Below are positions 39,901-52,482 of a stretch of 64,000 nucleotides of DNA, in pieces. The position numbers and the translations under genes were made by a program. Source of the DNA: Nautilus pompilius. Taxonomy: Eukaryota; Mollusca; Cephalopoda; Nautilida; Nautilidae. The notes under the pieces were generated by a model. It was not told the DNA's origin. It did not search any database and saw only the letters and a program-made list of their open reading frames with translations. Numbering within the stretch: position 1 is the first letter of the stretch; every line of letters starts with the position of its first letter. The stretch is from positions 3,412,501 through 3,476,500 of the forward strand of contig JACATO010000121.1 in assembly GCA_018389105.1 (NCBI GenBank), written 5' to 3'.

Positions 39901-42900
39901 TTATCTAGAATTAATTAAAAGGTGGGGACTTTATTTTCCTCCTCCTTGCTTCTCTCTAGTCTTCAGGAGCAGGTTCTAGATACATATAAATGAAATTAAA
40001 CTGTTTATTTATTTAATCTAACAATCAGATTATCAAAAACAACAAATAAAACTGTGAATGAGGCTGAATTTTGATAAGTTTTTCTCCTCCCCCTTTGCAT
40101 TTGGCTGGAAAATGCAGTGTCATCACAGCTACATGTGACATCATGAGTAGATTTCTCAAAATATTATACTTTAAGTCACAGGACTGACTTTTAATTGAAC
40201 ATTTTTTTTTTTCAAAATAATGATTTAAAATCATCTTTTTTTTTAAAGTTTTAGTACATACTTAGGATTTCCATTTTATCTTTAAAACATTTTTGGAAAA
40301 TAAAGTAAAAATAATATTTGTAAAATTGTTTGTTTTTAGTTTTACCTTTCTGATTTTATGGTAAAAACACAAAAAACATTGGTACTTGATAATTTCATTA
40401 AAGTTGATCTTGTTTTCTTGCTCAAGTTTTGATAAATCACCTCTTGTTTATTAAGGCAGAGTTTTAATGGTGATAATACAGATCGAGGCCTGTAGAAATT
40501 CGCTTTAAAATTGTACATGAATCAAAGCATTTCTGTTAGGTAGTACATGGTATAAAATGATAAAATTTTTTACAGCTTTAGTATAGCAGTGTAATGGAAA
40601 TATAAACTGAATCATTGTTGATAATCAGTCTTTTTTAAAGTTTACAAATGCTACTAATTTTTTGGTCTTCATTCATTCAGACTAATTTATCTGATGTCAC
40701 GAGTAGTAACTATTAGGTTGTTAACAAAAGTATTGTTGGTTTTTTTTTACCCCAACAATCAGACTTCATATCACTGCTGAATGTGAAGTTTATTAATAAA
40801 AGTAAATTGCATTACAGTCAATACACCTCTGTCAATGTTTTACAAGCGCTTTTATACCATTTTGGAAAAAATCTGGATTGCTGGAGTTTTTAAACTGTTG
40901 GAAGGCAGTTTCAATTGCTGCTTGGTTGGAGAAGGATTTCATATGGAGGAAGCAGTTGAGGTGTTTTAAAAGGTGGTAGTGTGTTGTAGAAAGATCTGGT
41001 GAATAGGTTGGGTGAAGGAAAACTTTGTACCCCAGCGTGTTCAGTTTCTGAAGAGTCACTTTTGAAACATGAGGACAAGCATTGTCATGGAGCAGGATTG
41101 GGCCTCTTCGATTCACCAATGCTGGCTGTCATTGGAGAGTTTCTGATGAACAACATTTAAATTCATGATGGTACCTTTCAGCTGTGATGGTTTTACCAGG
41201 TTGCAAGAAGCTATAGCGGATGACACCAGTTGCGGTCCACCAGACAGTGACCATGACCTCCTTTGGGTGGAAGCAGGATTTTGGAATGTGGTTAGGCACC
41301 TTGTCTCTGTAGAGCCACTGTAATGATGATCATTTGCGATTGTCGTAAAGAATCCCATTTCCATCACACGTAATGATTTGGTCAAGAAATGGGTAATCTT
41401 TGTTTCTTATGACAAGCGAAGAGCAGATCTCCAATTGATGCTTTAGTTGTTGTTCGTTAAACTCATGAGGCACCCACTTGTCAAGCCTTTTCACCTGGCT
41501 GATGGCATCAAGATGCTGGGAAACAGTTGCTGTGCTTACGTCAAGCTTTCCAGAAATTTATTGCACTGTTTTTCTTGGATCAGCTTCAACTGAAGCTTTC
41601 AATCACAGCTGGAAGGATGTCCACTACATTCCTTATCTTTGAGGCTCACATCTCCTGATTGAAACTTTGAAAACCATCGTTGTACTGTGCACTCGCCTCA
41701 GGCCTGCTTAATGTTACGAGTTGCCTCACTCGCCTTGTAGCCCAGTTTGAACTTGTGAAGCAAAATGGTACGAAAAACTTTTCTATCCATGCTTCACTCA
41801 GAACTCTGAAACAAATATCAATTTTATGATTTTTAAAGAGGTAGGTTTTACATAATGTGTGCCAAAGCACACACTATAAAATGCTAAATAACTTATCTAC
41901 ATACACCTTCACAAGCATGCAAAAAATGAACCCCAGATTAACAATATAAAAGCTGACAAAACGTTTGTAACAACCTAATAATATCATCCCTACAGTAAAG
42001 CATCCTAAGTAATATTTTACGTTGAAACTGTTAATATTTCTCTCCTTTTTATGTAGTGTATTATCACTTGTATTATCTTTTTTTTCATATGTAATAAGTT
42101 TCCATTGTATTAGTCATTTGTGTGTGTGTATATATATATATATATCTTACATATTGGAATATCAGTTCGTCTTTTGAATAAATTTAAAATAAAAACAAAG
42201 ATCAAATTATTTAACAAACCAGAGCAGCAAAGCTATTAATGTTTTCTTAACTAGGCATAGTCTTGGGTAAAATAGATGATGGGTAATAAATTTTGACTTA
42301 ATTAACAAGGAGAACAGGGCATTTGTTTTGATTTATACAGGTGAACAAGGGAAATTTAAGCAGTAAAGAGTAGCATGATGAATTTTTATTTGATATCTTG
42401 TACAAATTTGAAATTCAGAGGGAACCTGTCAAAAAATCTAATATATTATGTTGATGATCTTTCCTCCCATTAAAAAAAGACTTTAGGAAATATTTTGTTT
42501 TCGTGAGTAAAGCATTTACAGAAATTTAGTAATTGTTTTAAGATTTTTGATGGATTTATTAATTTACATGTTATTTTTAATTTAAACAACTCATTGCTAA
42601 GTCTGCTTTCTGTGCTGTGACTATGAAAAGCTAATGAAGACTAGAATATGCATAATTTTTGTTTCTCTAATTTTAATTTTAGTTGTATTTATCCTCAAGT
42701 TTGTTGAAGTAGATATTTCTTTGACCAGTTAAGCTAATCATAAAGTAAAGGTAGTAATACTGTTATTTTGAAAAAAGTAGAGATTTAGTTTTCACATTTC
42801 CACTTACCTTGTCAGAGTAATAAAACTGATAAATTGATCAGTTAACCTACATTTCCGAGATCATCTGTCTCTGTCACAAGATTTAGTCCTGAAAAAAAAA

Positions 42901-43582
42901 AACAGCTTGTTTTTGAGTGCATTGATGTCAATTTTCATTAGATGTTTTGCAAGAGTAGGCATTATTATTTTTTCAATATTATTTTTTTGTTTATGATTTT
43001 AAAAAGCCTGCAACTTGTTGGTTGCAAAGTTTTCATGTGGATTTTTTTACTTATGCTTTATCCACTACCACTATGGCATCTGCCCAATCAAATACTACTA
43101 TTTTCAACAATCTAAACTTTATTGTCGTTTAACAGGGATAGATTTTTTAACTATTGCAAAAAATGATTGCTTGATACCTAAACACACACTATGAATAATA
43201 GTACCTACAATTCTCTTATCTGTTTACCTTTTTTTTTATAGGCTTAAAATGTCAACAGAGTGCTTTGTTTAGGCATGAGATTGCATATGTTTTGGGACAG
43301 ATTCAGCACCCAGCTTGCACCAAAGAGTTGATGGAGAACTTAAGGAATTTACAAGAAGAGTCTATGGTTCGACATGAATGTGCAGAAGCTCTTGGGGCCA
43401 TAGCAACTGTGGAATGCTTTGAGGTTCTATCAGAACACCTGGCAGACAAAGAGCGCATTGTGAGAGAGAGCTGTGAAGTGGCGCTAGACATGGCAGATTA
43501 TGAGATAAGCAGTGATCTTCAGTATGCTAATGTTTTGCAGAAACTCTGTGAAAAGACAAATGCCCATAATCTGAAAGAATAA
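36999..43582 (+). CDS. DOHH: Deoxyhypusine hydroxylase, four coding exons
   Basis: Di-iron HEAT-repeat enzyme that hydroxylates deoxyhypusine on eIF5A, the last step of hypusine formation, in the cytosol. Exons: 36999-37284 (exon start 36950), 38565-38641, 39633-39879, 43242-43582. They join to 316 codons (human 302) with all phases closing. All four metal-binding His-Glu pairs are present: [12 protein letters not shown] (H60-E61), [10 protein letters not shown] (H93-E94), [12 protein letters not shown] (H215-E216) and [12 protein letters not shown] (H248-E249), arranged as two HEAT halves joined by a linker containing SVDPAP. Start chosen at 36999 because [15 protein letters not shown] aligns with the human N-terminus. 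An in-frame upstream ATG at 36876 would cross a poly-T tract and splice acceptor. Intron 3 holds a mariner insertion. Confidence 0.97.
40713..41978 (-). mobile_element. Mariner transposon (irritans-like), intact ends, dead transposase
   Basis: The ends ttaggttgttaacaaaag and the complement of gtttgtaacaacctaa form inverted repeats flanked by TA on both sides (40711-40712 and 41979-41980). Length is 1266 bp. The ends resemble those of vertebrate Hsmar1-type elements. Minus-strand transposase fragments include [32 protein letters not shown] and [19 protein letters not shown]. The residue 35 positions after the second Asp, normally the third catalytic Asp (TDYH), is His (THYH). There are frameshifts and stops upstream near 41113-41330 and 41570-41640. 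Located in DOHH intron 3, antisense. Confidence 0.93.
42121..42145. repeat. (TG)n(TA)n microsatellite in DOHH intron 3
   Basis: A short TG run passes directly into about eight TA units. Confidence 0.85.
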
Positions 43583-43594
43583 AATCAAGGTTTG

Positions 43595-43600
43595 AATAAA
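43595..43600 (+). terminator. DOHH poly(A) signal
   Basis: AATAAA 12 bases after the stop codon; a second AATAAA occurs near 43784, beyond the small inverted-repeat element. Confidence 0.6.
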
Positions 43601-43626
43601 AAATAGTGTGATGTTTCAAACTGTGT

Positions 43627-43709
43627 ACTAGGGACATTCAAATGAAACATAACTGAAATAGTATTGCCATAATGGTATTTGGTCAGGTTTCATTTGAACA
43701 TTCCTAGTT
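43627..43709. mobile_element. 83-bp hairpin MITE just 3' of DOHH
   Basis: The left actagggacattcaaatgaa and right (complement) aactaggaatgttcaaatga arms pair over about 22 bp with two or three mismatches, leaving a 39-base loop. A related but incomplete copy occurs at 50488-50550. The size, terminal inverted repeats and recurrence fit a miniature non-autonomous element. Its parent is unknown. Confidence 0.75.
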
Positions 43710-44569
43710 ATGACTTTGTATATTTTTTTTAAAAAAAAACATTTATCTATCTTTACATTAAAGTTATTATAGATATTCTGAGAATAAAAGTATTCTGTAT
43801 GGAAAAGAGATTTTCCAAGGAAAAATTATAGTCAATGTTTTCTTGCAAGACTGGCTGATTGGCTCTCTACAATGTGGATGGATAGTTTTGAACAAAGACT
43901 ACATACATTTTCTCGGTGGCTTGGCTCCAGTAGTAAAAACAAGTACAGTGCAGGTGTGTTCTAATACATAAGGTACTAGGCACTGAAATATTTTCATATC
44001 TTTTGATAAATTTATTGTTAAAAAATGTAATATTTTCCATTATCTAATAAATATTTTAATGTTAAAATTTTTAGTATTTACTAAATAATAACATAAGTTA
44101 TTTTTATTTATTGCTTGATAGAAAAAACAAAACAAAGATTTATTTACAGAAATCTTTCTTCATAGCTTTATGCACAGCTTAGAAGATTTCCTTCTAATAC
44201 TAAACCAATCATTTCAAATTAAACTGAAAATTCTTTTGTAAATAGTTATTTTCAAAGGGAGATAACTAATATTACCTATTTGTCATTTGAAGCTCTGTCG
44301 TAACAGTTAATACGTATTCTTATGTTTAGAATATTAATGAAAATTTTTTTTCATGCACAGAAATATAAAATATGTAAATTAATAATTGTAAAAAAAAAAC
44401 AGAATTAATATTAATTATGTGGATACATCTGTAAAACGATTTCATTATAATTTTATTTAGAATAGTTTTTCCACATTTTTTTTTGTGTGTATGCTTGCTG
44501 ATCGTCGTTGCTGAGAATGTTGTCGAAGATCTCTGCTTATTTGACCATTTAGAAGGGTTAAAATGCCGG
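43710..44569. other. Intergenic sequence between DOHH and the transporter promoter
   Basis: AT-rich; no gene or element recognised. Confidence 0.5.
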
Positions 44570-45284
44570 GGGAGCTCTGTGCCAGCCATGTAGCAGAAAG
44601 CCTGCTAAATCAGATTTGCCAGATGGATAAACGTTAGCCGTCCAACCACCTGTTCCCAGCAGCCCCGCCCACTGAGGACGGCTCCGATATCCCGGTTAAA
44701 GCTGCTGGAAATTAGCCACGACAAAATATATAGCTTGCGTTGAAGCTGCAGACTAGAAGTTATTTATTAAACATTTATAATAATAATAAAAAAAAAAAAC
44801 ACCTCGTCTTCACCAGTTATCTCTTGAAAAGCCCTGTTCACGCGACAGACTTCGGGTAAGATCGCCAACATCCGGGTCTCTCTCTCCATTCGGGGACGCA
44901 CCGCTATGACCGCTTTCTAAATATACCTAACAAAACATCTGGGCGTGGCCGGCCAGCAGATCTGGTGGTGTGCTACATTTCTCTTGTCCCCCGCTTTCAT
45001 TTGTATGCTTATCAGTAAAAGTGCCACCCGCCCGGAACGGGAGGGGGGGAGGGAAGAGTGCACCTAGAGTGGCCGCGCTAGATGCTCGAACGCGGGCACG
45101 CGCCAACTGGCGGACCGGAGGAGTTTGATACCGCACGGACCGTTCGTTCATCTGCCATCCAGCTTCTCGGGACGGGGTATAAAAACCGCTGTTAATTAGG
45201 TTTGGGAAGCAGACATCCCCTGGCGGTCGACGTGTCTGTTTGGACTTGTTTAAAAAAGAAAAGAAGAAAAACAAGGGAGACTAA
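44570..45284 (+). promoter_or_regulatory. GC-rich TATA promoter and non-coding first exon, probably of the SLC44A1-type gene
   Basis: G+C rises sharply over the surrounding sequence with many CpG. A GC box (ccccgccc) lies near 44663 and a TATA element (TATAAAAA) at 45178-45185, so transcription should begin about 45205-45215. A strong donor (ctaa|gtaagt) at 45284/45285 would close an untranslated exon of about 75 bases. It is followed by a C run and a pyrimidine tract (45297-45320). The next plus-strand gene downstream is the SLC44A1-type gene, whose first coding exon has its own acceptor, so the assignment is by position. Confidence 0.6.
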
Positions 45285-48200
45285 GTAAGTAAGACGACCC
45301 CCCCCCCTCTCTCTCTCTTACCTAGGACAAAATTGTGCCGTGGATTTTATATCTGAAAAAAAAAAAAAAGCGTTTAACTAAATTTGTTTAATTCTCGCGG
45401 ATACTTACTTCCAACGTAAGCGTCAGAATGGCAAAAGCGAGGGATTCTCGTCGCCGGTTACTTTATTATGAACGAACTGTTCTGTTTATTCACTTGTTTG
45501 CTCGGTTGTGAGGGCTTCGGCTGAACTCCCTACTGCACCAGCGAGACAAATTACCCACCCCAGACTCGGTAATTATGGAGTTTTGTCGTCCAGTTTGCGT
45601 TAGACAGGAATTTTTCACCCTCTGGCATTATCCTTAATTTGGTTTTCCGAAAGAAAGGAAGTTTGCAAACTTCCCTCCTATCCCCTGTCACGTGATAAGA
45701 CCGCAGTCTTCGCCAGTTGAAGCCAAAAACAAACTTGCAATCGACCACTGACAGACAAACACGTTTTAGGTGTGTGTCCACAACTCTGTCGTCGTGCTGC
45801 AGTTAATGCAACTTCCAACAACTACACGAGGAGTTGTAGCTGTCTGTAATCTGTCTCTAATAGCACTGTTTAATAATATGTCTACTGTCACAACCCCTGG
45901 TGTTTAAAGTAAATCTGTCTATTATCCAATGGTACAGTTTAGCTGGTGATTACAAAGAGGCAAGCAAATTGTAAGTTTTGCTCCCCTTCCCCCAATGATT
46001 GTGTGTCGAGAAACGTTGAATATATTAAGAGATTCATTATATTCAGGAACAGGTTCCCGTCGAAAGACTGCTGTTCTGACCAGTTAATGTTTCAAAGGCT
46101 CTGAGGTTTTAAAATATCTAGGGTCTTTTCAGTCATTCACTGTTTTTGTCAGAGTGAGATTAAAACTGCCTACATCACCCGATCCTGTGAATAAAGAATA
46201 CAGAGTTTGCTACAGTTTTTTAACCCTTGTAGACGATAATACATGCAATGCTAAATAACTACATCTAAAATCACTGATAATACTTCAAATAAGTAAAAGT
46301 ATTTAGCCAACTTCTATTAAAAAATATTTATTTTTTAAAGAATAATGGATGGAAACTAATGACATTTCTGCAATTCAAAAATTTATTCTTTAGTAAATTA
46401 ACATTGATTTGCTTGGATGGGAAGTCTAGACCTGTGGCTGTACTTGTAGCCAACTTGATAGCTAAAACTTTTTCTAGAATAGACTAAGTTTGGTATTTTT
46501 TAAATGTTTTTTTTTTTTTTTGCTATGAAATGTCTGACATTTTAGAATCGGTAAACTGGATGTCAGCTAAAATAAGGATTAATATGTGTAACTAGACCCA
46601 GTAGAAGATGTGGTCATAATAGCGGTGTTTGACATTTCTCTCTCTCTCTCACAGGGGAGCACTCATAACAGTTTTATTGTTGTACCCACATTCATTTCCT
46701 CCTTTTCCCGTTGTAGTTCTCCGAAAACAAAAGTTTGGTCTGCTGCATCAAGTTAATGTTTTCCAGTTTGAACAACAGCTGCAAACATTTGAATTTAAAA
46801 TTTCTTTTTTTTTATCAGAAATTAATATTTTTTTTTAATTGACGAGAGTAAGGTCAACACTGTTAAGTGCCAGATTTGTCTTCAGGAAAGTTGTGCAGAG
46901 AGAAGATCGGGATGCTGAAGTGTAATTCATGGAGATGTTGATTATCAACCGAGTAAGCAGAACAAAATCAAGGAGAATGGTTAGCACATTTTACAAAGGT
47001 CTTTATGATTAGACTCTCTCCATTTGTTGTCTTTTATGCTAAAAATCTTTGTTAGCCATTTTAAGTAAATATAACTTTCTGTGGCATAACAAGTAATAAT
47101 AAGTCATTTCAGTTAATGCGTTATCTGAGGCATCAAAATGCTATAAAATTCCATGGTTTTCATTTTTTTAAAACACTCTGGTCCAGATTGCTGCTGCCTT
47201 TCTTTCTTTAGTCGATTGCACTAAAGAAGAAAGGTAATGCAACAAATTGAAAAAAAAAATATTAAAAGGTTATTATTTTTAAAAATATAATTACATGGTA
47301 TATGATTAGGATTTTGTTTAAGGCCATCTGAATGAATTCCAAAGCTGAAGTGCAACTTAAAACTAGTGTAACTACATTCTAAAATGATGTAGTCGGCTTA
47401 GACTTGTTACCATCACCACCAAAGATGTTTCCTTATTTTTCTTTTGGAATGTGTTCAAATCACATTTTTCAGGATGATCAGGGTCATATGCAACTGTAAC
47501 CATCGGGATTGCAAGAGCCCAGTACTATTATTGCCTTAAGGGATATTTGATTACTGGAAGCACTACAGAGCAGGTACCTTTGAACGGGTTTTTTGATGTG
47601 GATGACACCATCTGAAGCATGGGTTTTGAGTACAAAATAACATTAGGACATTATTTAGTAATTGGGCTGGGCATAGAAGGCCTTACTGAGCAGAATACCT
47701 CCAGGGGGTTTAAGAATCTGCTGGCTGATTCAAAGGAAGTTCTAAAACTTTTCTTCTTTACACATCGCTGGAATCTCACCACACTGATTTGTGCTATCTG
47801 ATAATTTTGTATTGGTCGAAAATGATGAGGCTATAAACTACATTGGAATTGCTTGCTTTTATTACAAACAAAGGTCTTGAGTAGATTTGAAATTAGGGCA
47901 TAAAGCTGTTATTGAGCTAAAATTTGTCAAGTAGTTAGGGTAAAAAATGTAGATTGCAACATTACTCCAAAAGCTCAGGTTTAGTTGGAGTTATTCCAAA
48001 CAGCAGCTTTAATGAAAAATTGAATTTAAGAATAATGCATGCAGTTCAGTTCAGATTGGCCTTGATGATAATGAATAGCAAGCACATGATTGATTTTATT
48101 ATTTTAAATACTTTCTGATTACGAATTTTATTTGTATTAATACTGACCGATAGGTTGTTGGTTTAACTCCAGTGTGTGTACATAAAATACAGTAATTAGC

Positions 48201-51200
48201 CATTATTCATCTGTCTTGTGATCTCCCTTATCATATATCTGATAAATAAATAAATATGACGAGTTCAGTACAAAAGACCTGAACAGAAAATCATATTTAT
48301 TATTAATCAGGTGTCTGTAAGATTTCTTTAAATGAAATGGGAGTGTTTTATGTTCCAGACAGTGTTAGCAAGAAATGTGTAGACTATAACAATTTCCCCA
48401 TTCTCTTTCATACATCTTCATCTTTAGAGCAATAGCTTTAATCTGTGATGTGCTATAACTATTCCTATAAGAATTTTAAAAAAATTAGCTTTTGATGAAA
48501 CTTGATAGCTCAACTGTTTAATGAAATTTCTGGAAATTTATTAGGTGATGTACTAAATTTGCATAATTTAAAATTGCTCTAATATATGCTTGGAATTAGA
48601 GAAATGAAATTAATAACTGGCTAAAAAGAAAAAAAAGTTTTTAAAAAAAACTTTTGATGCAGAAATAATGAAAGTCAGTTGTATGTATATAATTTTGTCT
48701 GCCACTTAACCATGATAAGCAGAATCTGTGCAACATATTGAGAATAATAATATTTGGAAAATGATTATCATGCAAGATTGTCTGTTTTCAGCATCCTGAG
48801 AACCACCACAGCAGTGTTAGTAATGTTTGAAGGATGCTGTGATATACCATCATCTACAGTTTTTGTTTCTGTTAACCTTTTCCAAGCATGATTTCAATTT
48901 GAAAAGTATACATTGATTCTCAAGTTATTTACAGTGGGCAGGAAGCTTTTTTTAAAATTTTTTTTAAAACCTTTTTAAATGTATCAACTGTCACACAAAA
49001 CATGCACATTCTGATGTCCATCCTTGAGCTAAGTTCTATTTTTTTTGTGTTCATTTATTTTTCTAATAAGATATTCTTCAGTCACCAAATTAATCTGATA
49101 GTCTTGAGCCTTTTTTTTTTTTTGGTTGTTAGCATAGGGATGTATATCAAACCTGCCCTGCGTTTGCTAGATGAGGTTTGAATAAAGATTAAAGAATCTC
49201 TACTGTGTTTATGGTAATAGTTCTGTTTACTAAATATTATTCTGCCCACCTCTTGACCACAGAATTATGGGATAGTTACTCCAGGATCTTTTTAAACACG
49301 TTTAATAGATTTTTTTCTTACCTACAATACCATTTAACTACCCTGCTTATAATAGTTAAGGTTTACGTAAGCAAAGTAAAGGCTTAGAAAACTCAAGATT
49401 TCTATCTTTTTGACTGACATTTAAAAAGAAAAACAAACTTTTTAAAAAAAATAATTAACATTTTAATCTGTAAGCATTAAACGAAGTGTAAAATATGGTT
49501 ATAGCTGTAGAAAATTGTTTTACTCAGTTTCAGGAAAACATTGCCTTAGGAATAAAACTATAGTTGCCTTGGATAATATCAGTAAAGGACAAATTCACAG
49601 GTGTTGCTACTGATATGGCCCAAAAAACCAAATTTGTTTCAGCAAAAAATAGACATCAAAGCTTCATCTTAGAGAGAAATTGATCTATTTTCCCAGTAGA
49701 GATGATTAAGAGTTTCTGTCTGGTATTAATTAAATAGCAGCTAGTGTTTGTGACTTGGTTATCAGGCCAGAACCAGCAGCAGGAATTCTTATGCACGAGA
49801 CCTTGTTTGTTTGTTTGTTTCTATTACAATGCATCTTGGGAGTAAACGATGTTAAAAGTAGCTTGATCTCCAGTTACACAAGTGAACTGATTTAAATAAG
49901 AAAAAATCTGCTCTGGTTCATGCTGTAGTTAAGGATAAAGAATTCTGGGAACTGAGTCTGCAAAATAGCAAATAAATTCTCCATAACTTCTCAAGGTGCT
50001 TTTAAATTTTTTTTTTCTCAAATAATTTTTAAAAGTCTAGAGAAATACATCATTTGTCTTAAAATATAGTAAACTGAGTATTTTTGACTTGATTACTGCA
50101 TTATCTGTTTTTTGTAGTTATAAATCATCTAAATAATGTGCTACACCAAAAATACTTCTTAAAAGCAAGCGTGTTGATTATCACTTGGCTAGTAAACTAG
50201 CCCATCTCATTATCTGCAAAGAGGACAATGTAAAATGATTGGTGTACAAGTTATTTTATTGAAAATGATAATGTGATGTACAGAAAGTAAAAGGTGGTTT
50301 TGGCCATTTCCCACCACCACTTAGCAGTGGTAACTAAACTAACTAATGAACCTGTTTTAGCAATATTTCTTGTCACCACCAAGATTTAGTCTTGGAGAAC
50401 ATTGCTTTAGAATTATTATTGTACAAGTGGCCTAAGCTGTTGGTTGCTACATTTCAGATGTACTAATAGCTTCTTTATATCATTCTTTAGGGATGTTGAA
50501 ATAGCATTGCTCTGACATTAAGCCAGGTTTCATCTGAACATCTCTAGTGCTTCAAGGAAATTTCAGTAAATTTAAACTTCATACTTTGCCCATACATGTT
50601 TTGAAATGTGGCAGCTTTCCTATTGAGAAAATCAAACGGTTTTATGTGCATCATAGTTTTGCATAGTGCTGCAATAATATAATGTAATATTTGTGTAAAG
50701 TGTGAGGATTCTGATAGCTTCTGCTTTACACAGCAGTCTGCAAGTTATCGATATGTGGATTTTTGATTTTTTAACACTGAGATTAGTGATGAATATAACA
50801 TTGAAAACAGACAAAGTTGGCACTTCCCTGGCTGAAAATTAGCTGGGAAAAGAGCAGATGCTTTGGGAACCTGGAGTCTTGTACGTGCTAGGGACTCTGA
50901 TGACTGATACCTTGATGCTGGTATATTTGGATTCTGAGAGGATGCTGGCATTTGTTTTAGTCTTCCCAGTGAATGTGGAGAATACCCTGGTAGTTGCAAG
51001 GAAGTATTCCAAAAAAAAATAATGTTTAATAATGCTTAGTTTGAAGCTGGCTCAGGATAAATTCAAAAGTCTGACAACATTCATTTAAGATCTTAAGCTT
51101 CATGGTTAAATAAATAAATTCACCTGGTCAAATGGAGAGAGAGAGAACTGTTTCTGAGTGAGGGGGGGGCATAATTTGTGGAAAAGTGTAATTCTAATTT

Positions 51201-52458
51201 TTTTTTTTTTTAATTTATAACTTTAAATGCTTCAAAAAGACAACAGTGTAAGATCTTTTTAGGGCAGTTTGAATTGGTTTTACATTACTGAACACTTAAC
51301 ATACTTAAACATCAATAGACCTTCAGGAAACTGTTTCAATAAATTTTTTTTTTGTTTTTAAAACAGCTTTTCCTTTTGATCAGTGATTGGCAACCATGTT
51401 TTTTGTGTAGAATTGAAACAAATGTTGGAAATGGCTTCTAAATATTACCTTGGAAAACCAGTTTCTGACGTTTAGTTGCTGTCATCTTCTATGTCCAGAG
51501 TCATTCTATAATCAGGAAAGTTTATTTATCGGGTACTTGGAGAACCATAACTTAGTTAATAATGAAAAAGTTTGTTCAGAATATATATTTTTTTTGTATG
51601 CTTCAGTTGCTACTGCCACATCCAGAATATCATTTTCTTTATGGACTTTCAAAGTAAAAACTAATGGACATTCATGCAATGTTTCTTTTTTTTTTTTAAA
51701 AGAAAAAAATGAAAATAAAGAGCTCTAGTATGTTGTTGTCATCTAGAGTTGTGCAGGCCAAACCAAGCAAGTAATTGTCCTTATTTGACTTGACTTATGT
51801 TGTTACTACTCGTGATTTTAAAATGTAACAGTTCTTCATCTAATAATTGAATGTGGACAAAACTTGTCAAATGACAAAGCCTTTTGATTTACATGATAGA
51901 TTAAAACATATATTAAAGTTTTAGAAAGTTTATAAAAGCTTGCTTATTTATGCAACATTTTTTTTTTTTTAAAAAAAGTGAAATAAATCAATTTTTGGAA
52001 AATATGCCTTGTATTTTCCAACTTTTATTAGCAAAGTTAGCAATAAAATGCAATTTTGTTTTTTATTTTTTTAATTGGAAATTTTAAAAAACTGCAGAAT
52101 TTAGTTTTTAGATATATATATGTAATATACACATTTTTATTTATGGTTTGTATTTACAACAGCTGTGTGCATCTAGTTTTCAAATTCTGATTCATGCCAT
52201 TAATTTTGTCAGTTTTTATGCATAATCTCTGAAGATTTGTTTTGATACTTCTACATAACATACACATATAACTTGGTTGTGGTTACCTGTATGAAAATGT
52301 ATTTAGTCCATGCAATCAGAGATTCACATCTACCCCAGCACCTCACCACAGTCATTATGAAAATGTCAGGTATGTTATGTAAATATGCTGAACATTGACA
52401 GATGTGCTTTGAAACGAATAGTTGCTACTTAATGACAGTTTTTCTTTGTGTTTTGCAG
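45285..52458 (+). other. Probable first intron of the SLC44A1-type gene
   Basis: About 7.2 kb without a recognised plus-strand exon. It contains the truncated MITE copy at 50488-50550. It also contains an unexplained Pro/Ser-rich open frame on the minus strand at 50820-50999. Confidence 0.5.
50488..50550. mobile_element. Partial second copy of the hairpin MITE
   Basis: tgaaatagcattgc and caggtttcatctgaacat match tgaaatagtattgc and caggtttcatttgaacat of the 43627-43709 element in the same order. The left arm has been shortened by a deletion. Confidence 0.65.
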
Positions 52459-52482
52459 GAGTATCCTTTGAAGTAATACACA

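Noticed and set aside
47619-47801. 60-codon plus-strand frame in transporter intron 1
   Set aside because: No conserved motif, no splice sites at suitable positions and no similarity to SLC44.
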